This document shows positions 28,650-36,743 of a stretch of 64,000 nucleotides of DNA, one piece after another (the first letter of the stretch is position 1; every line of letters begins with the position of its first letter). The stretch is from DATLMR01 sp964615905 (GTDB taxonomy: Bacteria; Acidobacteriota; Blastocatellia; UBA7656): contig CAZTUB010000020.1 in assembly GCA_964615905.1 (NCBI GenBank), positions 31,071 to 95,070 of the forward strand, written 5' to 3'. A program made the position numbers and the translations under genes. The notes below the pieces were generated by a model that was not told the DNA's origin, made no database searches, and worked only from the letters and a program-made list of their open reading frames with translations.

Positions 28650-29063
28650 CTACGGTGACCTGGATCGCTTGGTATAGAACACGAACGCAGTTGCGACAAT
28701 GCCAAGACACGCCACAAACCCGAGCCAGAAAAACGCAGTCCATTGTGTCGCGACCAGAGTTGATGAATCGTTTGTGCTTGAGCGCTCATGGTACATTAAG
28801 TAGGCACTGAGACTGCCGCCTACCGTGCCTGCTAGTGCAAAAATCGCGGGCATCTTATCGCATATGAATCGCGCAAAACCCAGAAGAATGATTACTAGCA
28901 TGAAAGATGGCACGAGCCACAACAATTTATCACCGCCGCGTGCCAGATTAAAGCCGCTGACCGAGCCTTTCGCGCCTACACAACTCAGTTGCGCCCAGGG
29001 CAGAAAGAAACATAACAACACAAATGCCGCCAAGCTTAAGGTTGCTCGCCTTGCACTGTTCAT
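28650..29063 (-). CDS. Four-helix membrane protein upstream of fdhE
   Basis: 137 aa from ATG 29063, chosen because GAAAGG precedes it. Hydrophobic segments: TLSLAAFVLLCFFLPWAQLSC, LLWLVPSFMLVIILLGFARFI, PAIFALAGTVGGSLSAYLMY and WTAFFWLGFVACLGIVATAFVFY. FFLPWAQLSC resembles the opening of small 'FLPWxxxSC' membrane proteins found in diverse bacteria. Function unknown. Likely co-transcribed with fdhE (24 nt apart). Confidence 0.7.
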   Translation of the reverse strand: MNSARRATLSLAAFVLLCFFLPWAQLSCVGAKGSVSGFNLARGGDKLLWLVPSFMLVIILLGFARFICDKMPAIFALAGTVGGSLSAYLMYHERSSTNDSSTLVATQWTAFFWLGFVACLGIVATAFVFYTKRSRSP

Positions 29064-29368
29064 TAGAATGCACCTTTCGTCTCTCGGTTCAAGCTGCTCA
29101 AACAACCGGAGCAAGCAATGTTACCACCAGGGCAACGAGAACCGTTAGAAGTGCGCCAACCTCCCCTACACTCAAAACAGAGCAAGGGCTATTGATTTAA
29201 GCCTGCTGCGACGAAGGAATTGATCTGGCGAATAGCCATTGTGATCGGCAAGCTGAAGTAAGGTGAATATCAATCGGGTTAGACCGTATAAGGGCGGTAT
29301 TATATTCTAACAATAGGCCCGCTACTTTATAGTAATACGGCGCAACAGACGCTTTATAGGAGGATGCT
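29064..29368. other. Intergenic region between divergent genes
   Basis: 305 bp containing promoters for the minus-strand membrane protein/fdhE pair and the plus-strand VOC gene. An AT-rich stretch lies at about 29296-29342. No attC site or gene recognised. Confidence 0.35.
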
Positions 29369-29731
29369 GTGAACGAGAAAGAACCGTTGACGACATTTGG
29401 CCACCCAGTCCCAGAACTGCCGGTTGCGGATGTGGAACGCTCTCAAGAGCACTATCGGGACGCACTTGGCTTCAAGATCGGTTGGCTCTACCCTGGAAAA
29501 GAGGTCGGCGCCGTTTCGCGCGGCGAGGCGGTGATTTTCTTCCGAAGAAGGGACCAGCCCTTTGAGCCAGCCGTTCACTGGGTGTTTGCTGAAGATATCG
29601 ATGCTACGTACAACGAGCTAAGGTCGTTGGGTTCGAAAATCGTTGAGCCCTTGGAGAAGAAGCCCTGGGGTTTGCGGCAATTTACCGTTGAAGACCTCGA
29701 CGGAAACCGCTTCTACTTTCACTGTGACTGA
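29369..29731 (+). CDS. VOC (glyoxalase/bleomycin-resistance/dioxygenase) superfamily protein
   Basis: 120 aa with a GTG start preceded by AGGAGG. GHPVPELPVADVERSQEHYRDALGFKIGWLYP is the first beta-alpha-beta-beta-beta motif, and QFTVEDLDGNRFYFHCD the second. His, Glu and the terminal Phe-Tyr-Phe fit the metal-site pattern of VOC proteins. Such proteins detoxify small reactive compounds or bind antibiotics; the substrate is unknown. A decayed attC-like site follows at 29739, so it is probably a cassette gene. Confidence 0.85.
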   Translation: MNEKEPLTTFGHPVPELPVADVERSQEHYRDALGFKIGWLYPGKEVGAVSRGEAVIFFRRRDQPFEPAVHWVFAEDIDATYNELRSLGSKIVEPLEKKPWGLRQFTVEDLDGNRFYFHCD

Positions 29732-29738
29732 GCAAGCG

Positions 29739-29820
29739 CCGTATAACACGGCTAGCCCACAATCAGATTAGTTATGATTCATCATAAGCTACCTGCGGGC
29801 CGGGTGATTCGAAGCCTCAG
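29739..29820 (+). repeat. Decayed attC site
   Basis: R''-like GTATAAC (29741-29747), then ACGGCTAGCCCACAATCAGA on the left arm and CTGCGGGCCGGGTGATTCGAAGC on the right arm. The R' box is no longer GTTRRRY. Confidence 0.5.
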
Positions 29821-29870
29821 ATTGCTCGGGTCAGCCCAGGTCAAGGTCGCTCAAAGCGGAGGGAAACGAG

Positions 29871-30182
29871 ATGGTAAAGCTGAGCGAGACTACCACCAGC
29901 ATAGTCGAAAGGCTCTTCCCACCCGAGCAGCGCCGCGAGGCGGGCCGCCTCCTGGAAGAAGAGTGCGGCAATAATCTTCCCTTCTGTGAGAACTCCGATG
30001 CGTACGCTCTTGAGAGGATTCGATCTGCCGTATTGAAGATCAGTGAAGGTGATATGAGCCAGCTTCGGCAGGCGATCAAGTTGGCGAAGCTTGATTGGAG
30101 AGATGTCTTGATGGGGGCGGGCTTCGGGCACTCAGTCACAGCGCATGAGGAGTGGGAGCGTGACTTGAAGAGCACGATCTGA
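29871..30182 (+). CDS. Small hypothetical protein (cassette gene)
   Basis: 103 aa, mostly helical: VERLFPPEQRREAGRLLEEECGNNLPFCENSDAYALERIRSAVLKISEGDMSQLRQAIKLAKLDWRDVLMGAGFGHSVTAHEEW. No catalytic motif seen and function unknown. It lies exactly between two attC-like sites and its stop overlaps the left end of the second, a typical cassette layout. Confidence 0.7.
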   Translation: MVKLSETTTSIVERLFPPEQRREAGRLLEEECGNNLPFCENSDAYALERIRSAVLKISEGDMSQLRQAIKLAKLDWRDVLMGAGFGHSVTAHEEWERDLKSTI

Positions 30183-30266
30183 TAACCGTATGCACACTAG
30201 CCCGCAATCAAATCGCGCATGGTTCATCCAATGTCAGGTACGGGCCGGGTGATGCGAGGGGGCAGG
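30179..30266 (+). repeat. Decayed attC site
   Basis: TCTGATAACCGTATGCACAC then TAGCCCGCAATCAAA on the left, and ACGGGCCGGGTGATGCGAGGGGGC on the right. The internal arms match good sites (for example 49779), but the R' core is lost. Confidence 0.55.
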
Positions 30267-30359
30267 CCTCTGCCCGGTGAACTGGTGGTTATTTTAAAAG
30301 ATCAGAGCCGGGACCGTTCAACTCAGACTGCGGGCTCCTTATCAGGCCGACGCTACAAG

Positions 30360-31250
30360 TCAGCCGCCGTTTGGGGGCTTTGACGGGTCGAATTTTTGGA
30401 CAACTTCGATGGTTCCCTCCACCGCTTCGGAGGAGGTGGGCTTCGCCAGTTCCAGGCCAGCAACCTCCGCGATGATAAGCGTGATATTGTCCTCGCCCCC
30501 GCGCTCGTTCGCGAGCTCGATGAGCCGAGCGCACGCCTGTTCGTGGCTCGCACTGTCGCCGACGACGCGTAACATCTCGGCGTCGGCCACCTTGTTCGAC
30601 AGACCATCCGAGCAGAGTAGAAGCACGTCACCAAGGCGCAAGGCGAGTCGGACCAGGGCGACCGTCACAGCGTCCCGCCGACCCATGGCCTGGAGGATGA
30701 CATTTCGGTATGGAGAGGTCAGAGCCTCCTCACGACTGATCACCCCGGCTCCTATAAGCACCTCCACATAGCTCTGATCCTGCGTAAGCTGGAGAATCTC
30801 GCTGCCGCGAATCAGGTAGACTCGTGAGTCCCCGACCGATGCGACATGCGCGAGCGCGCGGTGGACGATGACGGCGACGAGCGTGGCCCCCATACCGTCA
30901 TGGCTAGGCTCGCGGGCCGCCACAACCACGTCACGGTTCGCCGCCTCGACCGCGCACTTCACCGATTGCATGATGTCGCTCTCCCTACAGCTATCATCTA
31001 GGTGCTCGCGCAACGACTCCAGGGCGAGTGCGCTAGCCACCTCCCCCGCTTCCGCCCCGCCCATGCCATCCGATACGGCGAGCAGGACGCCGCGACTCCC
31101 GACATTGAAAAGCGGCCCGCGCGAGGTGGCCGTCGCCATGTCCACAGACATGTCGGCGATCACGAACGCATCTTCATTAGCGGGTCGGACCCTGCCGGCG
31201 TCCGTAACACCGACAGCGTAGACTATCGCCCCGATCCCTGGTCGACTCAT
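30360..31250 (-). CDS. PP2C-type serine/threonine phosphatase (PPM family)
   Basis: 296 aa from ATG 31250 (RBS GGAGGG). The PPM motifs appear in order: GRVRPANEDAF, LLAVSDGMGGAEAGEVAS, ATLVAV, VASVGDSRVYLIRG, LTQDQSY, LLLCSDGLSN and GGEDNITLII. The metal-ligand Asp residues (NED, DGMGG, SDG, EDN) are intact, so it should be an active Mn/Mg-dependent phosphatase. It is cytosolic with no TM helix. In bacteria such enzymes oppose Hanks-type kinases; none is seen in the window. Confidence 0.93.
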   Translation of the reverse strand: MSRPGIGAIVYAVGVTDAGRVRPANEDAFVIADMSVDMATATSRGPLFNVGSRGVLLAVSDGMGGAEAGEVASALALESLREHLDDSCRESDIMQSVKCAVEAANRDVVVAAREPSHDGMGATLVAVIVHRALAHVASVGDSRVYLIRGSEILQLTQDQSYVEVLIGAGVISREEALTSPYRNVILQAMGRRDAVTVALVRLALRLGDVLLLCSDGLSNKVADAEMLRVVGDSASHEQACARLIELANERGGEDNITLIIAEVAGLELAKPTSSEAVEGTIEVVQKFDPSKPPNGG

Positions 31251-31407
31251 CGAGCCCTCCTGCATTCGACGCCATCACTCGCGGCGTGCTGCGGCCGGCG
31301 CCACGTCTCGCTGCCGTTGAAAGAGAGTAGCCCGCACAGCTTCACTCCGATAATGACGCGCTCGTCTCTGGACTCACAAGCTATGGCGACAGATTGATCG
31401 GAAGTGT

Positions 31408-32976
31408 TCACTCCACAGCCAAAACGGGAAGAACCAGCTTTTTACGCCTGTTAAACTCCTCATCCCGGGCTGAAAGCTTTAGGCTTTTAGGCAACGGCGC
31501 GAACTCGATATCGTAATACTTGCGGCGCAAGTGCTGATAATCGCTGCTCGCATCCAGGCGGAACCGGTAGATGCCGCCATCCATCGGGTGCAGGCCCTGG
31601 ACGACGGCCAATCCGACAAAGAAACTTTCACGGCATGACGCTACCGTTCGCGCCCAGCCGCCCTTTCCCTCCTGGTTGAGTCTATTTATTCGCCGCATTG
31701 TCTTGGGAAAGCCGTAGAACTGCTTATAGCAGTCGAGCAACAACCGATGCAGTCGCTTTTTGCTTAAGTTCGGATGTGACCAGGTTAGCCAGCTGGCGTC
31801 AAAGCGATCCAGATTCGGCTCGGTGATCAGACCCGCTGCCTGGAACTCGTCATACTGCTCCGTTCCAGGAATCGGACACAATATGTAATACCACGCCACG
31901 TCCGGCGACAGCTCCAGCAGTACCCTCTGATGCTCAAGGATACTGTCTTCGGTATCGTCCTCAAATCCGATGATGCTTGAAAAATGGACTTTAATGCCGT
32001 TGTCATGGCAGAGACTAACGAGCCCGGCGTAATCTTCGGGGTGGTTATGAGCTTTGTGCATTTTCAAGAGAGTCCTGCGATCAAAACTCTCGGCGCCCAG
32101 AAAGATGTGCGCGCAACCCGCGCGGCCCATTAACTCTACGAGGTCAGATTGTTTGAATACCTGCGTGTCGCATTGAACAAAGAACGGCAGATTGATCCGC
32201 TCATCAATCATGGCCTGCAAAAGCTCCGGGGCCTGGGAGTACTTGTTGAAATTGTCGGAAGTAAAAACAATGCTTTCGACTCCCGCAGCTTTAGCCAGCT
32301 TTAAGCTCTCAATGGTGATCCAGACTGGCTGATTGCGCACGACCTGCCCGGCGATCTTAATCACTGAACAGAACTTACAGGAATACGGGCACCCGCGAAC
32401 CGGGTAGCAGCCGCACGACTTGTCGATGTATCGACGCAGAGCCTTCCTGTTCGGAGGGGTTACGATTGGCGGCTCTAACTCTTGCTGCCAGCGTTGATCT
32501 TTCCCGTACACGGGTTGCAATTGGCCGTGCAACGCATCATCCAAAATTGTGGGCAGAACCAGCTCGGCTTCCGACAGAGCGAAACTTATCCCGCTCCCCT
32601 GGAACATAGTGGTGTCACACGTCATGGCATGCGGCCCGCCGATGACCGCCTGGGAACCATGCTCGACTGCGTATGCGGCTAAATCTAGAGCCCTATGGAA
32701 CTGGTGACTCTGCACACCTACGAAAGCAACGAGGTTTTCTACATCACCGCCGCTCGGCTTTCGCAACAACTCAAGGTAGCGGAGATTTGGCTCGACGTAT
32801 TCATCAATGGTGTGCACTTCAACAGGTACGCCAGCCACCTCTCTGGGCATGAGGCTAGCTATATAGTAAATGGTGCTATTGGTCATAAAGCCTTTCCAAA
32901 ACCTATCGACTAACCCTCTTGGATTGTATTTGGACGGCTTAATAACGACGACTCGAAGTTTCGATGTCTTTACCAT
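31408..32976 (-). CDS. B12-binding-domain radical SAM enzyme
   Basis: 522 aa from ATG 32976 (RBS GGAG). The N-terminal half (about 5-170) looks like a cobalamin-binding Rossmann domain (LVAFVGVQSHQFHRALDLAAYAVEHGSQAVIGGPHA), but the DxHxxG motif is not evident. A radical SAM core begins PVRGCPYSCKFCSVIKIAG (CX3CX2C), with IVFTSDNFNKY, FLGAESFDRRTL and SSIIGFEDDTEDSI as later strands. Members of this class methylate or rearrange unactivated carbons in lipids, hopanoids or natural products. No neighbouring biosynthetic genes reveal the substrate. Both flanks are unrelated. Confidence 0.88.
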   Translation of the reverse strand: MVKTSKLRVVVIKPSKYNPRGLVDRFWKGFMTNSTIYYIASLMPREVAGVPVEVHTIDEYVEPNLRYLELLRKPSGGDVENLVAFVGVQSHQFHRALDLAAYAVEHGSQAVIGGPHAMTCDTTMFQGSGISFALSEAELVLPTILDDALHGQLQPVYGKDQRWQQELEPPIVTPPNRKALRRYIDKSCGCYPVRGCPYSCKFCSVIKIAGQVVRNQPVWITIESLKLAKAAGVESIVFTSDNFNKYSQAPELLQAMIDERINLPFFVQCDTQVFKQSDLVELMGRAGCAHIFLGAESFDRRTLLKMHKAHNHPEDYAGLVSLCHDNGIKVHFSSIIGFEDDTEDSILEHQRVLLELSPDVAWYYILCPIPGTEQYDEFQAAGLITEPNLDRFDASWLTWSHPNLSKKRLHRLLLDCYKQFYGFPKTMRRINRLNQEGKGGWARTVASCRESFFVGLAVVQGLHPMDGGIYRFRLDASSDYQHLRRKYYDIEFAPLPKSLKLSARDEEFNRRKKLVLPVLAVE

Positions 32977-33209
32977 GATTTTTCTTCTCCGTAAGCCTGT
33001 TGGGTCCACCTGGGAATCACCAGAGTATCGCATTTTATCCCTGATGGGTAGCAGCGTCCTTGATAAATCACCTGTGTCAGCAAAATGTTTATAAGGGGAA
33101 CTCTGAAGGCCGGGTGTCGCCAGGCGTTATGCGGCTTGGCACAGTGCCCCCGGGTATCTATTATCTGTTTATTGACAGATGCAATTATAAACCACGAGGA
33201 CTATAAAAA

Positions 33210-33836
33210 ATGGCCAGACAATCCCCGATTAAACTCAGCTCTTTATCCGCCTTTGAGGCAGAATCGGGAGAACTTAACGTCTTGATAGAGACCCCTAAAG
33301 GAAGTAGGAACAAATTCAAATACGATGAGAGACGTGGTCTATTCAAGCTAAGCGGCCTGCTGCCTTTGGGCGCAGTGTTTCCTTTCGATTTTGGGTTCAT
33401 ACCTTCCACACTAGGTGGGGACGGCGACCCGCTTGATGTCCTTATCCTGATGGATGAGCCTGCTTTTCCAGGCTGCCTTATCCCTGCAAGATTAATCGGC
33501 GTCATTGAGGCAGACCAGACTGAGGATGGTAAAACCAACCGCAATGACAGGTTGATAGCTGTCGCAGTTGATTCTCGGACCCACAATGATATACAGGCGT
33601 TGGACGATCTAAACGAAAATCTTGTTAAGGAGATTGAACACTTCTTTGTCTCCTATAATGATGCCAAGGGGAAACAGTTCGAACCGTTAGGCCGGTTCGG
33701 ACCCAGGCGGGCGAAGGAAGTTGTAGAGGCGGGAGTAAGAGCTAGCATTAAGAAGAAGAGAGGGCGCAGCCGAGTAGCAACAGGCAAGAAGAAAAAGGGG
33801 AGCTCTAATGTTAAGGGGGCTAATAGAGCCGAATGA
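33210..33836 (+). CDS. ppa: Family I inorganic pyrophosphatase-like protein with basic tail
   Basis: 208 aa. ETPKGSRNKFKYDERRGLFKL, FPFDFGFIPSTLGGDGDPLDVLILMDEP and IEADQTEDGKTNRNDRLIAVAVD match family I PPase, including the GDGDPLD metal-binding signature. It should hydrolyse PPi to phosphate in the cytosol. The core is followed by about 32 extra residues rich in Lys/Arg (KKKRGRSRVATGKKKKG), absent from typical bacterial enzymes of about 175 aa. A possible attC R' end (CCAGGCGTTATGCGGC, about 33120-33135) lies upstream and an attC-like site downstream, so this may be an accessory, cassette-borne copy. Confidence 0.85.
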   Translation: MARQSPIKLSSLSAFEAESGELNVLIETPKGSRNKFKYDERRGLFKLSGLLPLGAVFPFDFGFIPSTLGGDGDPLDVLILMDEPAFPGCLIPARLIGVIEADQTEDGKTNRNDRLIAVAVDSRTHNDIQALDDLNENLVKEIEHFFVSYNDAKGKQFEPLGRFGPRRAKEVVEAGVRASIKKKRGRSRVATGKKKKGSSNVKGANRAE

Positions 33837-33916
33837 TAAGGCATTGGACTAGAGCGCGACGCGGATTTCACAGGAGTCCAACAATACTGGGCCAGGTGAT
33901 GCGAAGCGTTAGACCT
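33837..33916 (+). repeat. Partial attC site
   Basis: The right half is good: GGGCCAGGTGATGCGAAGCGTTAGACC with R' GTTAGAC at 33908-33914. The left half (GACTAGAGCGCGACGCGG) is degenerate. It begins next to the pyrophosphatase stop. Confidence 0.55.
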
Positions 33917-33972
33917 TCGCTTAGGGCTTGGGATTAAGATTAGATGGCCAGGCCGTCGGCACATCGTAGTAG

Positions 33973-34030
33973 CTTGCCGCGCGATCATTTGGTCTGTATG
34001 ATCCGTCACGATCATTGCTAGCGCGGCAGG
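33973..34030. repeat. Hairpin between two attC sites
   Basis: CTTGCCGCGC (33973-33982) and GCGCGGCAGG (34021-34030) are 9/10 complementary, with repeated GATCAT-type blocks inside. It lies in a short gene-less segment between two attC sites and could be the relic of another site. Confidence 0.35.
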
Positions 34031-34055
34031 AAACGCGGCGGCTCTCACGAACGCG

Positions 34056-34151
34056 CCGTCTAACACCCGTTGCAGGTGAGCGCAGGAAGCGCAGTTCTTA
34101 CCCCTTCCTTTATTGCCCTCCCCGCGCCCGGAGATTGGCAGCGTTAGAATT
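34056..34151 (+). repeat. attC site
   Basis: R'' GTCTAAC at 34058-34064 and R' GTTAGAA at 34143-34149, with CCGTTGCAGG on the left and GCGCCCGGAGATTGGCAGC on the right. The central part is asymmetric. It precedes the glucanase-like gene. Confidence 0.65.
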
Positions 34152-34183
34152 GAGTAGTTAAATCAAATTGAAAGAGGTTTGCG

Positions 34184-35548
34184 ATGCCAACGCTTGACTT
34201 CAGAATCACGAACAATTCCGGCATTTCCAGTGATAAAGTTTTTATCGGTTTCTGGGGCTCTGATCTTAATGCGACGATCAACGGTGCTCCGATGAAATCG
34301 ATTGAGGCGTCCACCTGGTACAAACTGAGTGAGATCAAAACTTTCGTTTTGGGAGCGACGACCAGCGGACGGATCTATGTTGCATACAACGACACTTTCT
34401 CGCCCGTAGGGGGTGGGATGCCTTCAATCATCGCCCCCGGCAGCCCCGCCTATCACAAGCGGTTCGACATGTTCGAACTCACCTTTGACGGCACGACCTA
34501 CGGTGTGGCCGACTTGACGGCGATTGATGCCTGGAGCATCCCGATGAGTCTTGAAACCGAAAAGGGTGGGCAAAAGGTGGGTTCACTTGACGGGGTGAAA
34601 GCCGGTAGCACCTTGAATGAAATCTATACCAATCTGTCGAAGCTGAGCAACCCGGCTCAGTCCACTGCGACGGGGCAAGCGATTATCAATGCATTTGCCG
34701 CCGCGGGCCATCCCCTGGCTCAAGGCATCCAGGATCAACTGAACAGGCCGGCTTCCGGTCTGGTCACGGATAACAACAGCAACTTCGTTCGCATTATTGG
34801 CCCAAACAACTACCCGCCTTTTGGCGACCCTGCGAACAACCTGCCGCCCGGTCTTCCGTTCACGCCCTACAATACGTTTCTGGAATATCTCCAGTACCTG
34901 ATCAATACGTTTGGACAGGGAAAAACCGCACCTTCCGGATTCAGTCAACTTGGAGGCGGTAAGATCGCGCATCTGGCTGGTGAATATGGCGGCTCAAATG
35001 CTGGTACCGGCGCCCCCTACGAAAAACAGAGCTACGATCTATGGGCTTCCATCGACGACGATTTCAACCTTGCCATCGATGGAACCGGTTCCGTGGTCGG
35101 CGATATCAAGATGACTATCACCAAATGGAATCTGCTCAACCCGGCTGCTACCTACGGCGGCAATCCCCAATTCTCCTTGAATGGCGGCGCCCCTCAGAAT
35201 CCGCAGAACAACCTGTACGCATGGATTCTCGGTGATTTCTTCGCCGGGCTTAACATCGGCGCAATTGGTTCCTCGGTGACGGTGGATGGTGCGGTTGTGG
35301 GCGAGATGACCAGCTCGGAATGGTTCTCGAAATTGCCGCGATCCGGAGACCTTTTCGACAAGCTTTGGGGCAGCAACGTCACGAACTACTGGAATCAGTG
35401 GGCGCAGGTGCTGAATCCCCGTTCCGATGCGTATAACTTCGCTTACGCCGAGCGATTTTCTGCTCCGCAACTGAGCATCAACCCCAATGACGTCGATACG
35501 CTGACGTTGATCCTGCTGGACGCGGACGTGACCTCACCCGGCGTGTGA
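34184..35548 (+). CDS. GH64 / thaumatin-like beta-1,3-glucanase-type protein (cassette gene)
   Basis: 454 aa. The N-terminal beta domain (LDFRITNNSGISSDKVFIGFWGSD) and FDMFELTFDGTTYGVADLTAIDAWSIPMSLE match the GH64-TLP superfamily, as does the C-terminal DAYNFAYAERFSAPQLSINPNDVDTLTLILL. GH64 enzymes cleave long-chain beta-1,3-glucans such as fungal wall or laminarin. No signal peptide is visible, which is odd for such an enzyme; it may be exported by another route or act inside. The attC site 34056-34151 precedes it, and the HEAT gene follows after 99 bp without a clear site between, so the two may form one cassette. Confidence 0.72.
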   Translation: MPTLDFRITNNSGISSDKVFIGFWGSDLNATINGAPMKSIEASTWYKLSEIKTFVLGATTSGRIYVAYNDTFSPVGGGMPSIIAPGSPAYHKRFDMFELTFDGTTYGVADLTAIDAWSIPMSLETEKGGQKVGSLDGVKAGSTLNEIYTNLSKLSNPAQSTATGQAIINAFAAAGHPLAQGIQDQLNRPASGLVTDNNSNFVRIIGPNNYPPFGDPANNLPPGLPFTPYNTFLEYLQYLINTFGQGKTAPSGFSQLGGGKIAHLAGEYGGSNAGTGAPYEKQSYDLWASIDDDFNLAIDGTGSVVGDIKMTITKWNLLNPAATYGGNPQFSLNGGAPQNPQNNLYAWILGDFFAGLNIGAIGSSVTVDGAVVGEMTSSEWFSKLPRSGDLFDKLWGSNVTNYWNQWAQVLNPRSDAYNFAYAERFSAPQLSINPNDVDTLTLILLDADVTSPGV

Positions 35549-35647
35549 TCCAGGTCTGGTATCGACGACCGGAACCGATTTGACGGGGAGCGGCACACTC
35601 TCCTGGTTCGGCCGGTATTACGTCCCGAGCCCGCTAGGAAGATCATT

Positions 35648-36085
35648 ATGGATGAGGTTCAGCAACAGATCGAACGCCTGGGCGGCGGCCTTGACCGCGA
35701 TGACATCTACTCGGCCATGTTGGCACTGCGCGACATGGGCAGTCGTGCTGTTGCCCCACTGATTGAGGTACTGTTAGACCGGGATGAGAGATACATTCTT
35801 CGGTGCAGGGCAGCAGGCACCCTGGCAATGCTAAACAGCAGCGAAGCTGTAGGGCCGCTCATTGATACATTGAGCGACGACGATGTGCAGGTGAGGTGGC
35901 ATGCGTTGAAGGCATTAGCGAGCATTGGAGACCGGCGAGCGATCCCAAGATTGCGGGAGTTGTCGATAAGAGACGAGGGGGAATTCTCGATTACGCAGAT
36001 ATTAAAGATAAAGATGAAGGAAGAGGCGAGGAAGGCGGTTGAAGAGATAGAGTCGAGGGGTGGGGATGGCAGGGGAGAGAGTTAG
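35648..36085 (+). CDS. HEAT-repeat protein (PBS-lyase type)
   Basis: 145 aa of two-helix repeats: DIYSAMLALRDMGSRAVAPLIEVLLD, YILRCRAAGTLAMLNSSEAVGPLIDTLSDDD and VQVRWHALKALASIGDRRAIPRLRELS. Such short HEAT proteins are scaffolds for protein binding; the partner is unknown. It is followed 13 bp later by an attC site, so it is probably a cassette gene. Confidence 0.8.
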   Translation: MDEVQQQIERLGGGLDRDDIYSAMLALRDMGSRAVAPLIEVLLDRDERYILRCRAAGTLAMLNSSEAVGPLIDTLSDDDVQVRWHALKALASIGDRRAIPRLRELSIRDEGEFSITQILKIKMKEEARKAVEEIESRGGDGRGES

Positions 36086-36095
36086 CCGCAGGACG

Positions 36096-36190
36096 CAGCC
36101 TAAAAAGCGCATGCAGCGGAGGCCGCAATCTAAATTGGCATGATCTACCCAACACCTTGTGGGGTCGGGTGATAAGGATAATTAGGCATC
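36096..36190 (+). repeat. attC site
   Basis: R'' GCCTAAA at 36098-36104, then AAGCGCATGCAGCGGAGGCCGCAA. The right arm is TGTGGGGTCGGGTGATAAGG and R' is ATTAGGC at 36181-36187. It abuts the truncated recombinase gene. Confidence 0.65.
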
Positions 36191-36192
36191 CA

Positions 36193-36423
36193 AAGCGGAG
36201 CCAAGGTTTTCATACCTTCCGACACACCGCTCGCAGCATAGCCCATACAGCGACAGGAAACTTGAAACTGAGTCAAGAGTTCCTTGGACATTCACGAATC
36301 AGTACAACGTCGGATATATACGTTCATGCACCGGAGACGATGACGGGGCAGGCGACCGAAATTATGGTCAGAGAAATCAACCTAGCCTTATTCTTGCCTG
36401 GAGAGCCTGAACGGGTGAATTAA
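36193..36423 (+). pseudogene. Truncated tyrosine recombinase (C-terminal catalytic fragment)
   Basis: Only the last 75 or so residues survive: GFHTFRHTARSIAHTATGNLKLSQEFLGHSRISTTSDIYVHAPETM. This contains the HxxR box, the LGH box and the catalytic Tyr of phage/ICE-type tyrosine recombinases. The N-terminal and first catalytic Arg segments are missing; the sequence just upstream is an attC site. The extra IntI-specific helix cannot be assessed because that part is lost, and the tail is not IntI-like. The tRNA-Met fragment 73 bp downstream suggests a tRNA-targeting element. Confidence 0.75.
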
Positions 36424-36495
36424 CAGGAGTGATGATAAAAGCGTGGAAGGGAACTAAGCCCGATGAAATGAGGCCCTTGCGGCCCTCGGTCTTGA

Positions 36496-36537
36496 TTGCG
36501 GGGCAGGATTTGAACCCGCGACCTTTGGGTTATGAGT
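36496..36537 (-). other. tRNA-Met (CAU) 3' fragment, candidate attachment site remnant
   Basis: On the minus strand: CTCATAA anticodon loop, CCC stem, AAAGGTC variable region, T-arm GCGGG TTCAAAT CCTGC and acceptor CCCGCAA. The 5' half is absent. Integrative elements often duplicate such 3' ends when they insert. A truncated recombinase gene lies 73 bp away. A degraded copy in the same orientation is at 17332-17373. Confidence 0.7.
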
Positions 36538-36743
36538 AGAAGAACGCGCCCGTCCGTATCTTGTCTCCAATAGCTTGAGCCGCCTGAGCATCTCCGCTTC
36601 ATGCCTGTTCAGGACGGTTTTGTTACCTGAATCGTTACCTGGAATTAGGCGCTAAGTTACAAGCAAAGCAATCATCGATCCTCGCACACTCGCCGTTGGT
36701 AGGCCGATGGTGCGTTTCGCAGCACCGCGAAACGCACCATCGG
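36538..36743. other. Intergenic region, nothing recognised
   Basis: The segment between the tRNA fragment and the lone receiver gene. A GGTGCGTTTCGC / GCGAAACGCACC inverted repeat (about 36708-36741) lies just past the receiver stop and may be its terminator. No gene seen. Confidence 0.45.

Noticed and set aside
36193..36423. Candidate integron integrase (IntI) remnant
   Set aside because: The surviving C-terminus is generic phage/ICE-type, without IntI tail features, and the diagnostic extra helix region is missing. The nearby tRNA fragment suits a tRNA-targeting recombinase.
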